A DNA stretch of 64,000 nucleotides from the NCBI RefSeq assembly GCF_902829295.1, contig NZ_CADEPL010000002.1, positions 1 to 64,000 of the forward strand, read 5' to 3'. The number at the start of each line of letters is the position of its first letter. Within the stretch, counting starts at the first letter, position 1. Source of the DNA: Vogesella oryzae. GTDB taxonomy: Bacteria; Pseudomonadota; Gammaproteobacteria; Burkholderiales; Chromobacteriaceae. The notes beneath the pieces are model-generated. The model saw nothing but the letters and a program-made list of their open reading frames with translations. It was not told the DNA's origin and made no database searches. The position numbers and the translations under genes are program-made. Positions 9,141-18,057 of this stretch are shown here, piece by piece.

Positions 9141-11155
9141 GCTTCTCCCCCCCCGCCTTGCGGCGTGGCGACGATTTGCGCGAAATCGCGATCCAGATCG
9201 TGATTGTGGCGGTTGCTGCTCATCGCCACCCGTACCCGCCCCGGACGCAACACTAGCCACATGCGCACTTCACGGATATAGAACATTAGGATGATGCCGA
9301 TCACCAACAGCAGCGAACCGAGGTAGACCAGGTTCTTGCCGGGCGAGCGCGTCATCTGCAGGCCGGAGGCCTGCACCTGGTCGAAACCGGTGAGCTCCAG
9401 ATACACCGGCGCGACGTAATCGTTGAAGCTGCTGACGGTCACCAGGCTATCGAGCAGGAAGCGGTAGTGCTTCTCGTCCTGCGGCCACGGCTTGAGACCG
9501 GCCTTGTCCTGCGCCACCGCCATCACGTCGACGATGGCGCCCTGCAGGATCTTGATATAGGTCTGCGCGATGGCCTGGCGCTTGTCGGCCGGCACTTTCT
9601 CGTCGAGGAACTGCTCCAGCGCGGCAAAGCCGCCGGCACTGAAGCGGCCCAGCACCCAGCGCACGCTGTCGGCAAACTGCTGCTTCATCGCCGGGCTGAT
9701 GGCCTTGCCCTGCAACGCCTTGTCTGCGGTGCGCTGCGCCATCTCCTGGTACCACGCCGGATTGTTCAGCGCCGCGCGCAGGCGCATGAAGCTGTCGATC
9801 TTCATGTCGTCATCCAGCGGGATGCGCAGGTACTGGAACGGCTGCGATACTTCGCTGCGCACGCCGGCGATCTGGTACATGGCGCCGTCCTGCTGCATCG
9901 GCGACATGTATTGCTGGAATTCGCGCGCCTGACCCTGGCTGTCGCGCAGCTTGAAGGTAATCGACGGGCCGACGTTCTTCAGCTGCTTGTTGTCCTGCTT
10001 CACTTCGCGCGCGTCCTGCATGCGCTGGCCGAGGCTCTTGCTGCCATCCGGCCCCTTGCCCATGTTTTCCACGTTGAACACGCGCAGTTCGCCGAATTCC
10101 AGCTGGTAGTCCTTGCCGTTGGCCTTCAGCGGCTGCGCGGCCAGCGACACGCCCTTGATGTCCACCGGCGCCTGTTGCGGCGCGGCCAGATTCCAGGCGC
10201 GCAGCTGCAGCGGTGAACCACCATCGCCGAAGCTGGCCTGGTAGATGGCGACACCATCGACGATCAGCGGGTGGTTGACCTTGACGGTGGCCGGCGTCTC
10301 CTTGCCGCTGTGCTTGTCGGTCACCACGATGTCGCTGGCAAACAGCTTGGGCATGCCGTTGCTGTAGTAGTCGACGTGGAATTTCTTCAGCGTGACGATG
10401 AACGGCAGCTCCTGCACCAGGTAGCCGTTGCCGCTGTTAAGGAAGATCACGTCGGCGCTCTTGTTCTCGGCCACGGTGACATTGCCGCGGAACGACAGGT
10501 TGGCCGCGGTCAGCCGGCTTTGCGCCGGAATCTGGCTCTGCGGCAGGTCGCGGGTTTCCGGCACGATTTTGCCGAACAGCTCGCCCAGTTTCAGCGGCAG
10601 GTTGCCGTCCATCAGGCCGCCGATACAGATCACCACCAGCGCGATGTGGGCAAAGAAATAACCCAGCTTGTTGGCCGCACCTTTCTTGGCGGCCAGCACC
10701 ACGCTGCCATCGTCGCGTTCGCGGCGTCTGTAGCGCATGCCGCGCTGCTGCAGCAGGGTAATGGCGCCCGCCTCGTCCAGCGCAATGTCCAGCTCGCGGC
10801 TGTGCTTCATCGCCGCCAGCGAGTTGTCGCTGGCCTTCTCGCGGTAGGCGCGCATCTCGTGCAGGAAGCCCGGGCCGTTACGCACGATGCACAAGGTGGT
10901 GGAGGTCACCAGGAAGGCCAGGATGGTGAGGAACCAGGCCGAGTGGTACACGTCGTACAGCCCCAGCAGCTCGAAAGCCTTGAACCAGAACGGGCCGAAT
11001 TCGAAAGCGTAATTGGGATAGGGTTCGTTCTGCTTGAGCACGGTGCCGATCACCGAAGCGATGGCGAGAATGGTCAGCAGACCAATGGCAAAGCGCATCG
11101 AGCTGAACAGTTCGTACAGCTGGTAGCCGGGTGAGGTGCGTTTTTTGCTGGTCAT
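9137..11155 (-). CDS. resB: cytochrome c biogenesis protein ResB (Ccs1)
   Basis: The second half of the System II cytochrome c synthetase; it binds apocytochrome on the periplasmic side. The 672-aa length is typical for beta-proteobacterial ResB. The N-terminus MTSKKRTSPGYQLYELFSSMRFAIGLLTILAIASVIGTVL leads into the first of several membrane segments, with others near residues 75-95 and 165-185, a large periplasmic domain, and a final segment NLVYLGSLLLVIGIILMFY before a basic tail. It overlaps ccsB by 4 nt (ATGA). The cytochrome c4, resB, ccsB order with divergent engB matches Neisseria. Confidence 0.93.
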   Translation of the reverse strand: MTSKKRTSPGYQLYELFSSMRFAIGLLTILAIASVIGTVLKQNEPYPNYAFEFGPFWFKAFELLGLYDVYHSAWFLTILAFLVTSTTLCIVRNGPGFLHEMRAYREKASDNSLAAMKHSRELDIALDEAGAITLLQQRGMRYRRRERDDGSVVLAAKKGAANKLGYFFAHIALVVICIGGLMDGNLPLKLGELFGKIVPETRDLPQSQIPAQSRLTAANLSFRGNVTVAENKSADVIFLNSGNGYLVQELPFIVTLKKFHVDYYSNGMPKLFASDIVVTDKHSGKETPATVKVNHPLIVDGVAIYQASFGDGGSPLQLRAWNLAAPQQAPVDIKGVSLAAQPLKANGKDYQLEFGELRVFNVENMGKGPDGSKSLGQRMQDAREVKQDNKQLKNVGPSITFKLRDSQGQAREFQQYMSPMQQDGAMYQIAGVRSEVSQPFQYLRIPLDDDMKIDSFMRLRAALNNPAWYQEMAQRTADKALQGKAISPAMKQQFADSVRWVLGRFSAGGFAALEQFLDEKVPADKRQAIAQTYIKILQGAIVDVMAVAQDKAGLKPWPQDEKHYRFLLDSLVTVSSFNDYVAPVYLELTGFDQVQASGLQMTRSPGKNLVYLGSLLLVIGIILMFYIREVRMWLVLRPGRVRVAMSSNRHNHDLDRDFAQIVATPQGGGGEA

Positions 11156-11175
11156 TTTTCTAGTTTCGGACGCGA

Positions 11176-11200
11176 CAAAGGGGGCGCGAAGCCCCCTTTG
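11176..11200 (-). terminator. strong hairpin between cytochrome c4 and resB
   Basis: CAAAGGGGGC gcgaa GCCCCCTTTG is a perfect 10-bp stem downstream of the cytochrome c4 gene. There is no U-run, so it may only reduce read-through into resB. Confidence 0.5.
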
Positions 11201-11230
11201 GAATACCGCAGCGCAAAAAAGTTGCGCGGC

Positions 11231-11851
11231 TTAGCGGAGGCCGGAAATGTACTCGGCAACCGCCTTCATTTCGGCATCGCTCATGCGCATGGAGATGTCG
11301 GCCATGATCTGGTTCTTGCGATCGGTACCGGCCTTGAAATCGTTCAGCTGCTTGAGCACATAAGCCGCATGCTGGCTACCCAGCGCCGGGAACTGGTCCG
11401 GAATGCCGCGGCCGGACGGGCCATGGCAGGCCATACAGGCCGGCACCTTGGTGGCCGGATTGCCGGCGGTGTAAATCTTCTTGCCCAGCTCCATCTGGCT
11501 CTTGTCGGCGGCTTCGCGCGGCTTCACCTTCTGGCTGCTGAAATAGGCAGCGACATTACGCATATCGTCCGCCGACAGCGGAGTGGCCATGCCCAGCATG
11601 ATCGGGTTCTTGCGGTCACCCTTCTTGAACGCCGCCAGCTGGTTTTCGATGTACTTGGCATGCTGCCCGGCCAGAGTCGGGTTGGCAGATGCCACGCTGT
11701 TGCCGTCCGCACCGTGACAGGCGGCGCACACCTGGTCCACGATGACTTTGCCCTTTGCCGGATCGGCCTTGGCTGCCGGAGCCGGGGTGGCGGCCATCGC
11801 GCTGGCTGCAAAGCCTGCAGCGGCGATAGCCAACAGCATCTTACGTTTCAT
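11231..11851 (-). CDS. cytochrome c4, diheme
   Basis: Periplasmic, probably membrane-associated diheme electron carrier between the bc1 complex and terminal oxidases. The 206-aa precursor has a signal peptide (about residues 1-21, ending AMA) and two heme c sites: CAACH at 42-46 and CMACH at 139-143. Each half carries a methionine (ML/MA and MR) that could be the axial ligand, consistent with the c4 duplicated fold. AGGAGCG lies 4-10 nt upstream of the start. It is divergent from engB and followed by resB-ccsB, whose products mature it. Confidence 0.93.
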   Translation of the reverse strand: MKRKMLLAIAAAGFAASAMAATPAPAAKADPAKGKVIVDQVCAACHGADGNSVASANPTLAGQHAKYIENQLAAFKKGDRKNPIMLGMATPLSADDMRNVAAYFSSQKVKPREAADKSQMELGKKIYTAGNPATKVPACMACHGPSGRGIPDQFPALGSQHAAYVLKQLNDFKAGTDRKNQIMADISMRMSDAEMKAVAEYISGLR

Positions 11852-11942
11852 GGTCGCTCCTAGTGAGAGATAGCGTAAATATCTGTAAAGGTGGCAATTT
11901 CAAACCTGCTATTCTATATCAATTGACTTTACCCTTACTACT

Positions 11943-12581
11943 ATGTCGATTTTTCAGAAAGCGCAGTTTTTTACCACAGTAAACCATTTGCGGGACCTGC
12001 CGCCCACCCGCTGCGAGGTGGCTTTCGTCGGCCGTTCCAATGCCGGCAAATCCAGTGCCATCAATACCCTGTGCAATCGTACCCGTCTTGCCTTCGTGTC
12101 GAAAACGCCGGGACGCACTCAGCATATTAACTTCTTCGACCTGGGGCAGGAGCGTTTTCTGGTGGATTTGCCGGGCTACGGTTATGCCGAAGTGCCGGAA
12201 GCGATCCGCACCCACTGGGTGGAACTGCTCGGCCGTTACCTGCAGACCCGCGACAGCCTGGTAGGCCTGCTGCTGATCATGGACTCGCGCCATCCGCTGA
12301 AGGAACTGGACTGGAAGATGATCGAATTCTTCCACGTCACCCAGCGTCCGGTGCACATCCTGTTGTCCAAAGCTGACAAATTGTCGCGCCAGGAGCAGCA
12401 AAAGGTTCTGTCCTCGGTCAAGAAACAGCTCGCCGATTACCCGAATATCACCCTGCAGCTGTTTTCCAGCTCGAAAAAGACCGGTACCGAGGAAGTCTCC
12501 CGCGTGGTGGAAGACTGGTTTGCCGCCTGCCCGCTACCGGAAGAAGAAAACTTCGACGATCCGGAAACTTTCGGCGACTGA
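11943..12581 (+). CDS. engB: ribosome biogenesis GTP-binding protein EngB/YsxC
   Basis: Essential TrmE-Era-EngA-type GTPase needed for large-subunit assembly. The 212-aa product shows G1 GRSNAGKS at about residues 30-37, G2 TPGRTQ, G3 DLPGYGYA, G4 LSKADK and a serine-rich G5-like region (SSKKTG). No good Shine-Dalgarno sequence precedes the ATG. The pairing with a divergent cytochrome c4 gene is the Neisseria arrangement. The last ~15 residues are acidic, as in several betaproteobacterial homologues. Confidence 0.95.
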   Translation: MSIFQKAQFFTTVNHLRDLPPTRCEVAFVGRSNAGKSSAINTLCNRTRLAFVSKTPGRTQHINFFDLGQERFLVDLPGYGYAEVPEAIRTHWVELLGRYLQTRDSLVGLLLIMDSRHPLKELDWKMIEFFHVTQRPVHILLSKADKLSRQEQQKVLSSVKKQLADYPNITLQLFSSSKKTGTEEVSRVVEDWFAACPLPEEENFDDPETFGD

Positions 12582-12655
12582 ACCGTCAAAGCAGACAGGA
12601 GCAGCACGCTTCTTCCCGCTTCACCTCCCTGAGCGGGAGCCTGCGAAGGCATTCC

Positions 12656-12682
12656 CCCCGGTTACTGCAACCGGGGTTTTTT
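12656..12682 (+). terminator. intrinsic terminator after engB
   Basis: CCCCGGTT actgc AACCGGGG followed by TTTTTTC. A second short hairpin (TCCCGCT / AGCGGGA, 12614-12638) lies just upstream. Confidence 0.9.
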
Positions 12683-12774
12683 CTTGTCCGCGCCGGGTTT
12701 GCGCGCAAGAAACGGATCGCACATCCCGGCCCCGCCACTTACACTGCCGGCATCTCCACCGCTTGCTCGCTGTC

Positions 12775-13644
12775 ATGAAATCCGATCACTGGTTACTGTT
12801 GCTGTTGGCCGCACTGTGGGGCGGCTCCTTCCTGTTCATGCGGGTAGCGGTGCCGTCGCTGGGGCCGTTTGCACTGATCGAGCTGCGGCTGGCACTGGCG
12901 GCGCTGCTCCTGCTGCCGGTGTTGTACTGGCAAGGTGGGCTGGCGCAGTGGCGTAGCCACTGGCGGCGCATCGCCATCTCCGGCGTATTCCTGTCGGCGC
13001 TGCCGTTCTGCCTGATTGCCTGGGCCACGCTGACCCTGCCGGCCGGCGTCGCCTCGGTGCTGAATGCCACCACGCCGTTGATGACCGCGCTGTGGGCGAT
13101 CCCGCTGGCCGGCGAAAGACTCGGCTGGCAGCGCGGCGGTGGCCTGCTGCTGGGTCTGGCCGGGGTAACGGTGCTGATGCTGGGACGCGGCGCCGGTTTC
13201 GACGCCGGAGCGCTGCTGCCGGTGCTGGCGATGCTGGGTGCAACCTGCTGCTACGGCTGGTCCGGCCACATGACCCGCCGCTGGTTGCACGGTGTGCCGC
13301 CGCTGGTGAGCACCACTGGCATGCTGGTCAGCGGCTCGCTGCTGCTGTTGCCGCTGGCGTGGTGGCAATGGCCGGACGGCGTCATTGCGGCCAACGTGTG
13401 GGGCGCGGTGGTGGCGCTGGCGCTGGCCAGCACCGCCTTTGCCTATCTGATTTTCTACCGGCTGATCGCACGGCTGGGTGCCACCCGCGCCAGTGGCGTC
13501 ACCTATCTGGTGCCGGTGTTCGGGGTGCTGTGGGGGGCGATATTTCTGGGCGAGGCCATCAACGCCGGCATGTTGCTGGGCGCGGCGCTGATTCTGGCCG
13601 GGGTGGTGTTGCTGGGCTGGCAGCCGGGCAAGCCGCGGCCGTGA
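12775..13644 (+). CDS. EamA/DMT-family transporter
   Basis: Inner-membrane protein of the drug/metabolite transporter superfamily, probably exporting a small metabolite or amino acid; substrate unknown. The 289-aa product has ten hydrophobic segments in two EamA repeats, beginning LLLLAALWGGSFLFMRVAVP, with the typical GE-containing loops (IPLAGERLGW near residue 110, AIFLGEAINAGML near residue 258). The ATG at 12775 gives the usual N-terminus; the frame is open further upstream across the engB terminator, which makes earlier starts unlikely. It ends 1 nt before the convergent kinase remnant. Confidence 0.88.
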   Translation: MKSDHWLLLLLAALWGGSFLFMRVAVPSLGPFALIELRLALAALLLLPVLYWQGGLAQWRSHWRRIAISGVFLSALPFCLIAWATLTLPAGVASVLNATTPLMTALWAIPLAGERLGWQRGGGLLLGLAGVTVLMLGRGAGFDAGALLPVLAMLGATCCYGWSGHMTRRWLHGVPPLVSTTGMLVSGSLLLLPLAWWQWPDGVIAANVWGAVVALALASTAFAYLIFYRLIARLGATRASGVTYLVPVFGVLWGAIFLGEAINAGMLLGAALILAGVVLLGWQPGKPRP

Positions 13645-13994
13645 TCACAGCGACAGCAAGGGCAGGGTAACCCGCACCTCGAAGCCGCCTTGCGGCGGAT
13701 GGGCAAACTGCAGCTGGCCAGCGTGCTGCTTGACGATGCGCGACACGATGGCCAGCCCCAAACCGCTGCCGCCATCGGTGCCGCGATGTGCGGCCAACCT
13801 TTCGAACGGCGCCAGCGCCGCCTGCTGCAGCGCCGGCGGAATGCCGCTGCCGCTGTCATGCACCCGCAGCGTCACCTGCTGCCCCGCCACTTCCAGCGCC
13901 ACCGCGAACGGCGCCGCACCGTAACGGCGGGCATTCTGCAGCAGATTGGACAGCAGGGGGCGCCGGCCCACCCGCACGCCGGTCCCCGCCCGGG
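13645..13994 (-). pseudogene. remnant of a sensor histidine kinase (HATPase domain only)
   Basis: About 110 codons encode only the ATP-binding domain of an EnvZ-like histidine kinase: the N box NLLQNARRYG, the G1 box DSGSGIP and the G2 box GTDGGSGLGLAIVSRIVKQHAG. The sensor, HAMP and dimerisation/phosphoacceptor segments are missing. The frame continues only a few codons upstream (RAGTGVRVGRRPLLSN) before running into the next gene. No response regulator lies nearby. The simplest reading is a decayed kinase left after a deletion. A GTG at 13977 could start a free-standing HATPase protein, but there is no evidence that it does. Confidence 0.65.
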
Positions 13995-14429
13995 TCAGTG
14001 CCCGGGATAGGCTGCGGCCAACAGCGGGGCAAGATCCAGCGCTGGCGCCAGCTGCTGCACCTGCTGGCTGGCCTCTTCAACGCTGCGCGCGAGGTGGCGC
14101 TGAGAACGGCGCGCCACCCCCGCCATCATCTGGTCCAACATGTGTTTCTGCAGGTTGACCATCGACACGATATTGATGCTGTGCGCCAGCTCGTGGCCCT
14201 CGCACCATTGCATCAGCTCCTGCAGCGGCGGGATCACCTCCGGTCCGCCCAGCTGCCAGTGCCGCAGATCGGTCACCCTGAGCCATGGCCCCGGCCCCAG
14301 CGCCCGTGCCGCCGCCCGCACCGTATCGCGGTAGTGGCAGGCAAACTCGTAATTGATACCGCCAGACACCACGATCCATAGCAAACGGTCAGCGCTGTGA
14401 ATGCTGCATTCGCCGTGTGACCGCATCAT
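13995..14429 (-). CDS. conserved-looking hypothetical protein
   Basis: I do not recognise this protein. It is 144 aa from the ATG at 14429 (MMRSHGE); an earlier in-frame start at 14480 is possible. It is soluble and alpha/beta in character: a strand-like segment RLLWIVVSGGINYEFACHYRDTVRAAARAL, then GPWLRVTDLRHWQLGG, then a helical tail MVNLQKHMLDQMMAGVARRSQRHLARSVEEASQQ split over the last third. The alternation resembles STAS-like single-domain proteins, which is only a guess. It sits immediately upstream of the kinase remnant and may mark the edge of the deletion. Confidence 0.5.
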   Translation of the reverse strand: MMRSHGECSIHSADRLLWIVVSGGINYEFACHYRDTVRAAARALGPGPWLRVTDLRHWQLGGPEVIPPLQELMQWCEGHELAHSINIVSMVNLQKHMLDQMMAGVARRSQRHLARSVEEASQQVQQLAPALDLAPLLAAAYPGH

Positions 14430-14541
14430 GACTCGCTTTTCGTGGAATGGATGCTGCAGTGTAGTCAAAAGCGCCGCCATGCCTCAAACCCGGCCCCGCC
14501 TTTGCGGTATCATCTGCCCCTTGTCATCCAGGAGAGCCGCC

Positions 14542-14730
14542 ATGAGCGACAGCAACGCCACCCCGAAACCCTGTTTCAAGTGCGGGTCCCCCGCCGAAGT
14601 GGTGAAAGCCGGCTCCCGACGCTTCTGGGTGCAGTGCACGCGCTATGCCGGACAAGGCGTCTGCAGTGCCATCGGCCCGCAAGCCGATAACAAGAAAGAG
14701 GCCATCGCCGGCTGGAACAAGCTGCGCTAA
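14542..14730 (+). CDS. small zinc-ribbon protein, Lar-like
   Basis: A 62-aa protein with CFKC at residues 11-14, further cysteines at 32 and 41, and a C-terminal EAIAGWNKLR. This layout (CxxC near the N-terminus, a second cysteine pair, then an EAI..WN tail) resembles the Lar restriction-alleviation family and related phage zinc ribbons. The start is supported by CAGGAGAG 5-12 nt upstream. It stands alone between a hypothetical gene and ftsK. A role in alleviating type I restriction is possible but unproven; a generic zinc-binding protein is the safer call. Confidence 0.7.
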   Translation: MSDSNATPKPCFKCGSPAEVVKAGSRRFWVQCTRYAGQGVCSAIGPQADNKKEAIAGWNKLR

Positions 14731-14958
14731 GAACTTAGTTGACGATCTCGCGGGCTAAGGCGGGACGCGGCGAAAACGGCGGCGGAGGCGGAGTTGGCAT
14801 TAAGTCAATGCGCCCCCCGGAGTCGCAGGCAACGCCGTCTCGCCCGCGCGCCGCAGCGCGTCAGCAGACGCCAAGCGCGGATTTTCCTCCCGGCCGCGGC
14901 CAACCCGGACAACCACCCCAGGCCGCCTGCGCGGCCTGTTCCGTAAGCGAACACAGGC

Positions 14959-17898
14959 ATGGAGCTGTTCAAACTGCTGCACACCCTGGGACAGCGTGTG
15001 CGCGATACCCTGAGCATGGAAACCGGCGACGAGGGCGGCGCAGCCGCCGCAAGCGCCGACGACGACACGACCGGCACGCCGGCGCCAGCGGGCAAGCCGC
15101 GCCGCAACCTGGCCAGCGAGATTCCGGACGCTGCCCTGCACGGCAGCAAGGCACCCGATCCGGCGCTGGAAATCATCACCCTGCCACCGCGGCCAGCCAA
15201 ACCGGCCCCCGCTCCGGCGCCGCAACCGGAAGTGATCCGCGAGCTGCCCAGCCAGCTGCCGCAATACAAGCATGCCGGCCCGCCGCCAGCCGCCGAGCCG
15301 CTGCCGGTCATCGGTCTGGCCGAAGCCCAGCACACCCTGCAACGCGACCTGAAGCGCCGCAGCCAGCGTGGCCAGCCGCAACCGCCGCACGCCAAGCCGT
15401 CACGCGACCTGCCGCTGATCGACCCTTCGGAAGTGCGCGCCAGCCTGCAGCAACTGCACGGCAAGCGCTACCAGCCAACCGACGCGCTACTGGGGCCGCC
15501 GGACGAAGCGCCCGCCTCCAGCCTGGCCGGTTTCTACCCGCCGGACCCGCCGCCACAGTTCGAACCGCCCTTGCCGCAGGACGAGCGCGAACGCGCCGCC
15601 AATGCCCTGTTCGGCCCCAACTCGCGCTTCACCGCCGCCAGGGCCGAGCGCGAGCAGGCCGCAGCGCCGCCGCCAACCGCACCGCAGGAGACTATCGACG
15701 CCGACATCACCGGCGCCGGCGATGACGCCAGCAGCGATGACGGCTGGCAGCCTGCCGCAATGGCAACGCCGTCGCCGGAGTTCGGCCAGCCGCAAGCCAT
15801 CGCGCCACAGACTGAGCCGCCGCAAACCGTGCCATCGCCGACGCCGACCACTGCCGCCGTCCCCTCGCCATGGCAGCACAGCCAGCAGGACAACTGGGCG
15901 GCCAGCGCCACGGTACCGTTGGCCACACGTTTCAGCGCGCCGGCCCAGCAGCCGGCAAGCGGGCAGGGTGCAGCAGCAGCGGCAATGCCGGCCCGCGACA
16001 TTGACGATAATGCGCCGGCCAGCGCCGTGGCCGCCGCCACGCCAGCTGCCAGCCTGCCGCCTGCGGCCAACCTTGAAGTAGCGCCGTCGCTTGTGCCGTG
16101 GGACGAGGCGCCGCCAGCCGCCAGCTGGCAACAGCAACCATCGGCTAATGGCGACATCGTCTGGCACCTGCTGGATGAAGAGACACCGTCGGCAGAAACC
16201 GACGACGTCCGGAGCGCCGCGGCAGCACCGCTCACCAGCGCGAAACCGGCACTGGTCTGGCAGGTGCTGGATGACGGCGACGCGGCGCCGGATAGCGAGC
16301 CCGATGCGCCTCACGCCGCGCCACTGCCGCAGAGCGCGCAGCCGCACACGTTGGCCGCGCCGCAACAACTGCCGCTGATGCCGCCGCCGCGCCACATTCC
16401 GGTGGTGTATGGCGATGTGACGCTGCCGTCGCTGGAGCTGCTGCGTCCGCCCGAGACCCACAAGGCGGTGCAGAGCGAGGATTACCTGATCGAGCGCGGC
16501 ATCCTGATCGAGGAGAAGTGCGCCGAGTTCAAGGTGAAAGTGGCGGTGGTGGATGCCTACGCCGGCCCGGTGATCACCCGCTACGAAGTGGAGCCGGCGG
16601 TGGGCGTGCGCGGCAGCCAGGTAGTGAACCTCAGCAAGGACCTGTCGCGTGCGCTGGGCCTAGCGTCGATCCGCGTGGTGGAAACCATTCCCGGCAAGAC
16701 CTGCATGGGGCTGGAGCTGCCCAACCCGCAGCGGCAGATGATCCGCCTGTCGGAGATTTTCGGTGCCGAGGTGTTCACCCACTCCGCGTCCAAGCTGACA
16801 CTGGCGCTAGGCCACGACATCACCGGCGCGCCGGTGGTGACCGACCTGGCCAAGGCGCCGCACCTGCTGGTGGCCGGCACCACCGGCTCCGGCAAGTCGG
16901 TCGGCGTCAACGCCATGATCCTGTCCATGCTGTACAAGGCCACGCCGGACGAAGTGCGCTTCATCATGATCGACCCCAAGATGCTGGAGCTGTCGGTGTA
17001 CAACGACATCCCGCACCTGCTGGCACCGGTGGTCACCGACATGAAACTGGCGGCCAACGCGCTGAACTGGTGTGTGGGCGAGATGGAGAAGCGCTACCGG
17101 CTGATGAGCCACCTCGGGGTGCGCAATATCGCCGGCTACAACGACAAGGTGCGCGCCGCCGAGGCCGCCGGCCTGCGGCTGACCAACCCGTTCACGCTGA
17201 CGCCGGAAACCCCGGAGCCGCTGACCACGCTGCCGTTCATCGTGGTGGTGGTGGACGAGTTCGCCGACCTGATGATGGTGGCCGGCAAGAAGATCGAGGA
17301 GCTGATCGCGCGCCTGGCGCAGAAGGCGCGCGCCGCCGGCATCCACCTGATCCTGGCCACGCAGCGGCCGTCGGTGGACGTGATCACCGGCCTGATCAAG
17401 GCCAACATTCCCACCCGCGTGGCGTTCCAGGTCTCCAGCAAGATCGACAGCCGCACCATCCTCGACCAGATGGGCGCCGAAAGCCTGCTGGGCCAGGGTG
17501 ACATGCTGTTCCTGCCACCCGGCACCGGCTATCCGCAGCGCGTGCACGGCGCCTTCGTCACCGACGAGGAAGTGCATGCCATCGTGGAATACCTGAAGCA
17601 GTGGGGCGAGCCGGACTACGTGGAAGGTCTGCTGACCGGTGAATCGGTGGCCGACGACGAGCAGGCCGACGCCAAGGGCAAGGCTGCCGCCGGCAGCGAA
17701 GCCGATCCGCTGTACGACGAGGCGGTAGAGATCGTACTGCGCACCCGCAAGGCGTCGATCTCCTCGGTGCAGCGCCAGCTGCGCATCGGCTACAACCGCG
17801 CCGCGCGGCTGATCGAGGACATGGAAGCCGCCGGCATCGTGTCGGCGATGGAAAGCAACGGCAACCGCACGGTGCTGGTGCCGCAGCGGGATTACTGA
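14959..17898 (+). CDS. ftsK: FtsK/SpoIIIE-type DNA translocase without N-terminal membrane domain
   Basis: A 979-aa DNA motor for chromosome segregation or dimer resolution. Residues ~1-460 are proline/alanine/glutamine-rich and show no transmembrane helices, unlike classical FtsK with four. From ~470 comes the alpha domain ([20 protein letters not shown]), then the RecA-like beta domain with Walker A GTTGSGKS at ~640-647 and Walker [12 protein letters not shown] near 757. The C-terminal gamma winged helix ([24 protein letters not shown], ~925-950) would read polar sequences and contact XerD. No in-frame extension upstream encodes a membrane region. It may be a second FtsK paralogue. Confidence 0.92.
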   Translation: MELFKLLHTLGQRVRDTLSMETGDEGGAAAASADDDTTGTPAPAGKPRRNLASEIPDAALHGSKAPDPALEIITLPPRPAKPAPAPAPQPEVIRELPSQLPQYKHAGPPPAAEPLPVIGLAEAQHTLQRDLKRRSQRGQPQPPHAKPSRDLPLIDPSEVRASLQQLHGKRYQPTDALLGPPDEAPASSLAGFYPPDPPPQFEPPLPQDERERAANALFGPNSRFTAARAEREQAAAPPPTAPQETIDADITGAGDDASSDDGWQPAAMATPSPEFGQPQAIAPQTEPPQTVPSPTPTTAAVPSPWQHSQQDNWAASATVPLATRFSAPAQQPASGQGAAAAAMPARDIDDNAPASAVAAATPAASLPPAANLEVAPSLVPWDEAPPAASWQQQPSANGDIVWHLLDEETPSAETDDVRSAAAAPLTSAKPALVWQVLDDGDAAPDSEPDAPHAAPLPQSAQPHTLAAPQQLPLMPPPRHIPVVYGDVTLPSLELLRPPETHKAVQSEDYLIERGILIEEKCAEFKVKVAVVDAYAGPVITRYEVEPAVGVRGSQVVNLSKDLSRALGLASIRVVETIPGKTCMGLELPNPQRQMIRLSEIFGAEVFTHSASKLTLALGHDITGAPVVTDLAKAPHLLVAGTTGSGKSVGVNAMILSMLYKATPDEVRFIMIDPKMLELSVYNDIPHLLAPVVTDMKLAANALNWCVGEMEKRYRLMSHLGVRNIAGYNDKVRAAEAAGLRLTNPFTLTPETPEPLTTLPFIVVVVDEFADLMMVAGKKIEELIARLAQKARAAGIHLILATQRPSVDVITGLIKANIPTRVAFQVSSKIDSRTILDQMGAESLLGQGDMLFLPPGTGYPQRVHGAFVTDEEVHAIVEYLKQWGEPDYVEGLLTGESVADDEQADAKGKAAAGSEADPLYDEAVEIVLRTRKASISSVQRQLRIGYNRAARLIEDMEAAGIVSAMESNGNRTVLVPQRDY

Positions 17899-17918
17899 GC
17901 CCCACGCCCGACACCGGC

Positions 17919-17952
17919 AGCCGCTCATCCGCAAGGATGGGCGGCTTTTTTT
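17919..17952 (+). terminator. intrinsic terminator after ftsK
   Basis: AGCCGC-t-CATCC gcaa GGATG-g-GCGGCT followed by seven T. Confidence 0.9.
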
Positions 17953-17979
17953 ATCGGCCCGGCCGTGCGATTTGCCGGC

Positions 17980-18007
17980 AAGGTTGGCCGCACGGTGCGG
18001 CCAACCT
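17980..18007. repeat. inverted motif pair between ftsK and argH
   Basis: AAGGTTGGCCGC and GCGGCCAACCT face each other across ACGGT, giving an 11-bp perfect stem with a 5-nt loop. No T-run follows, and a separate terminator lies upstream, so it is probably not simply a terminator. Confidence 0.85.
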
Positions 18008-18057
18008 ATAATCCTTGCCCATAGTCGTCGCACATTTACAACTTTGGGACATCCATC

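Noticed and set aside
14739-15725. A 328-codon frame overlapping the start of ftsK
   Set aside because: It is a low-complexity frame offset from ftsK, lacks conserved motifs, and is explained by the Pro/Ala-rich composition.
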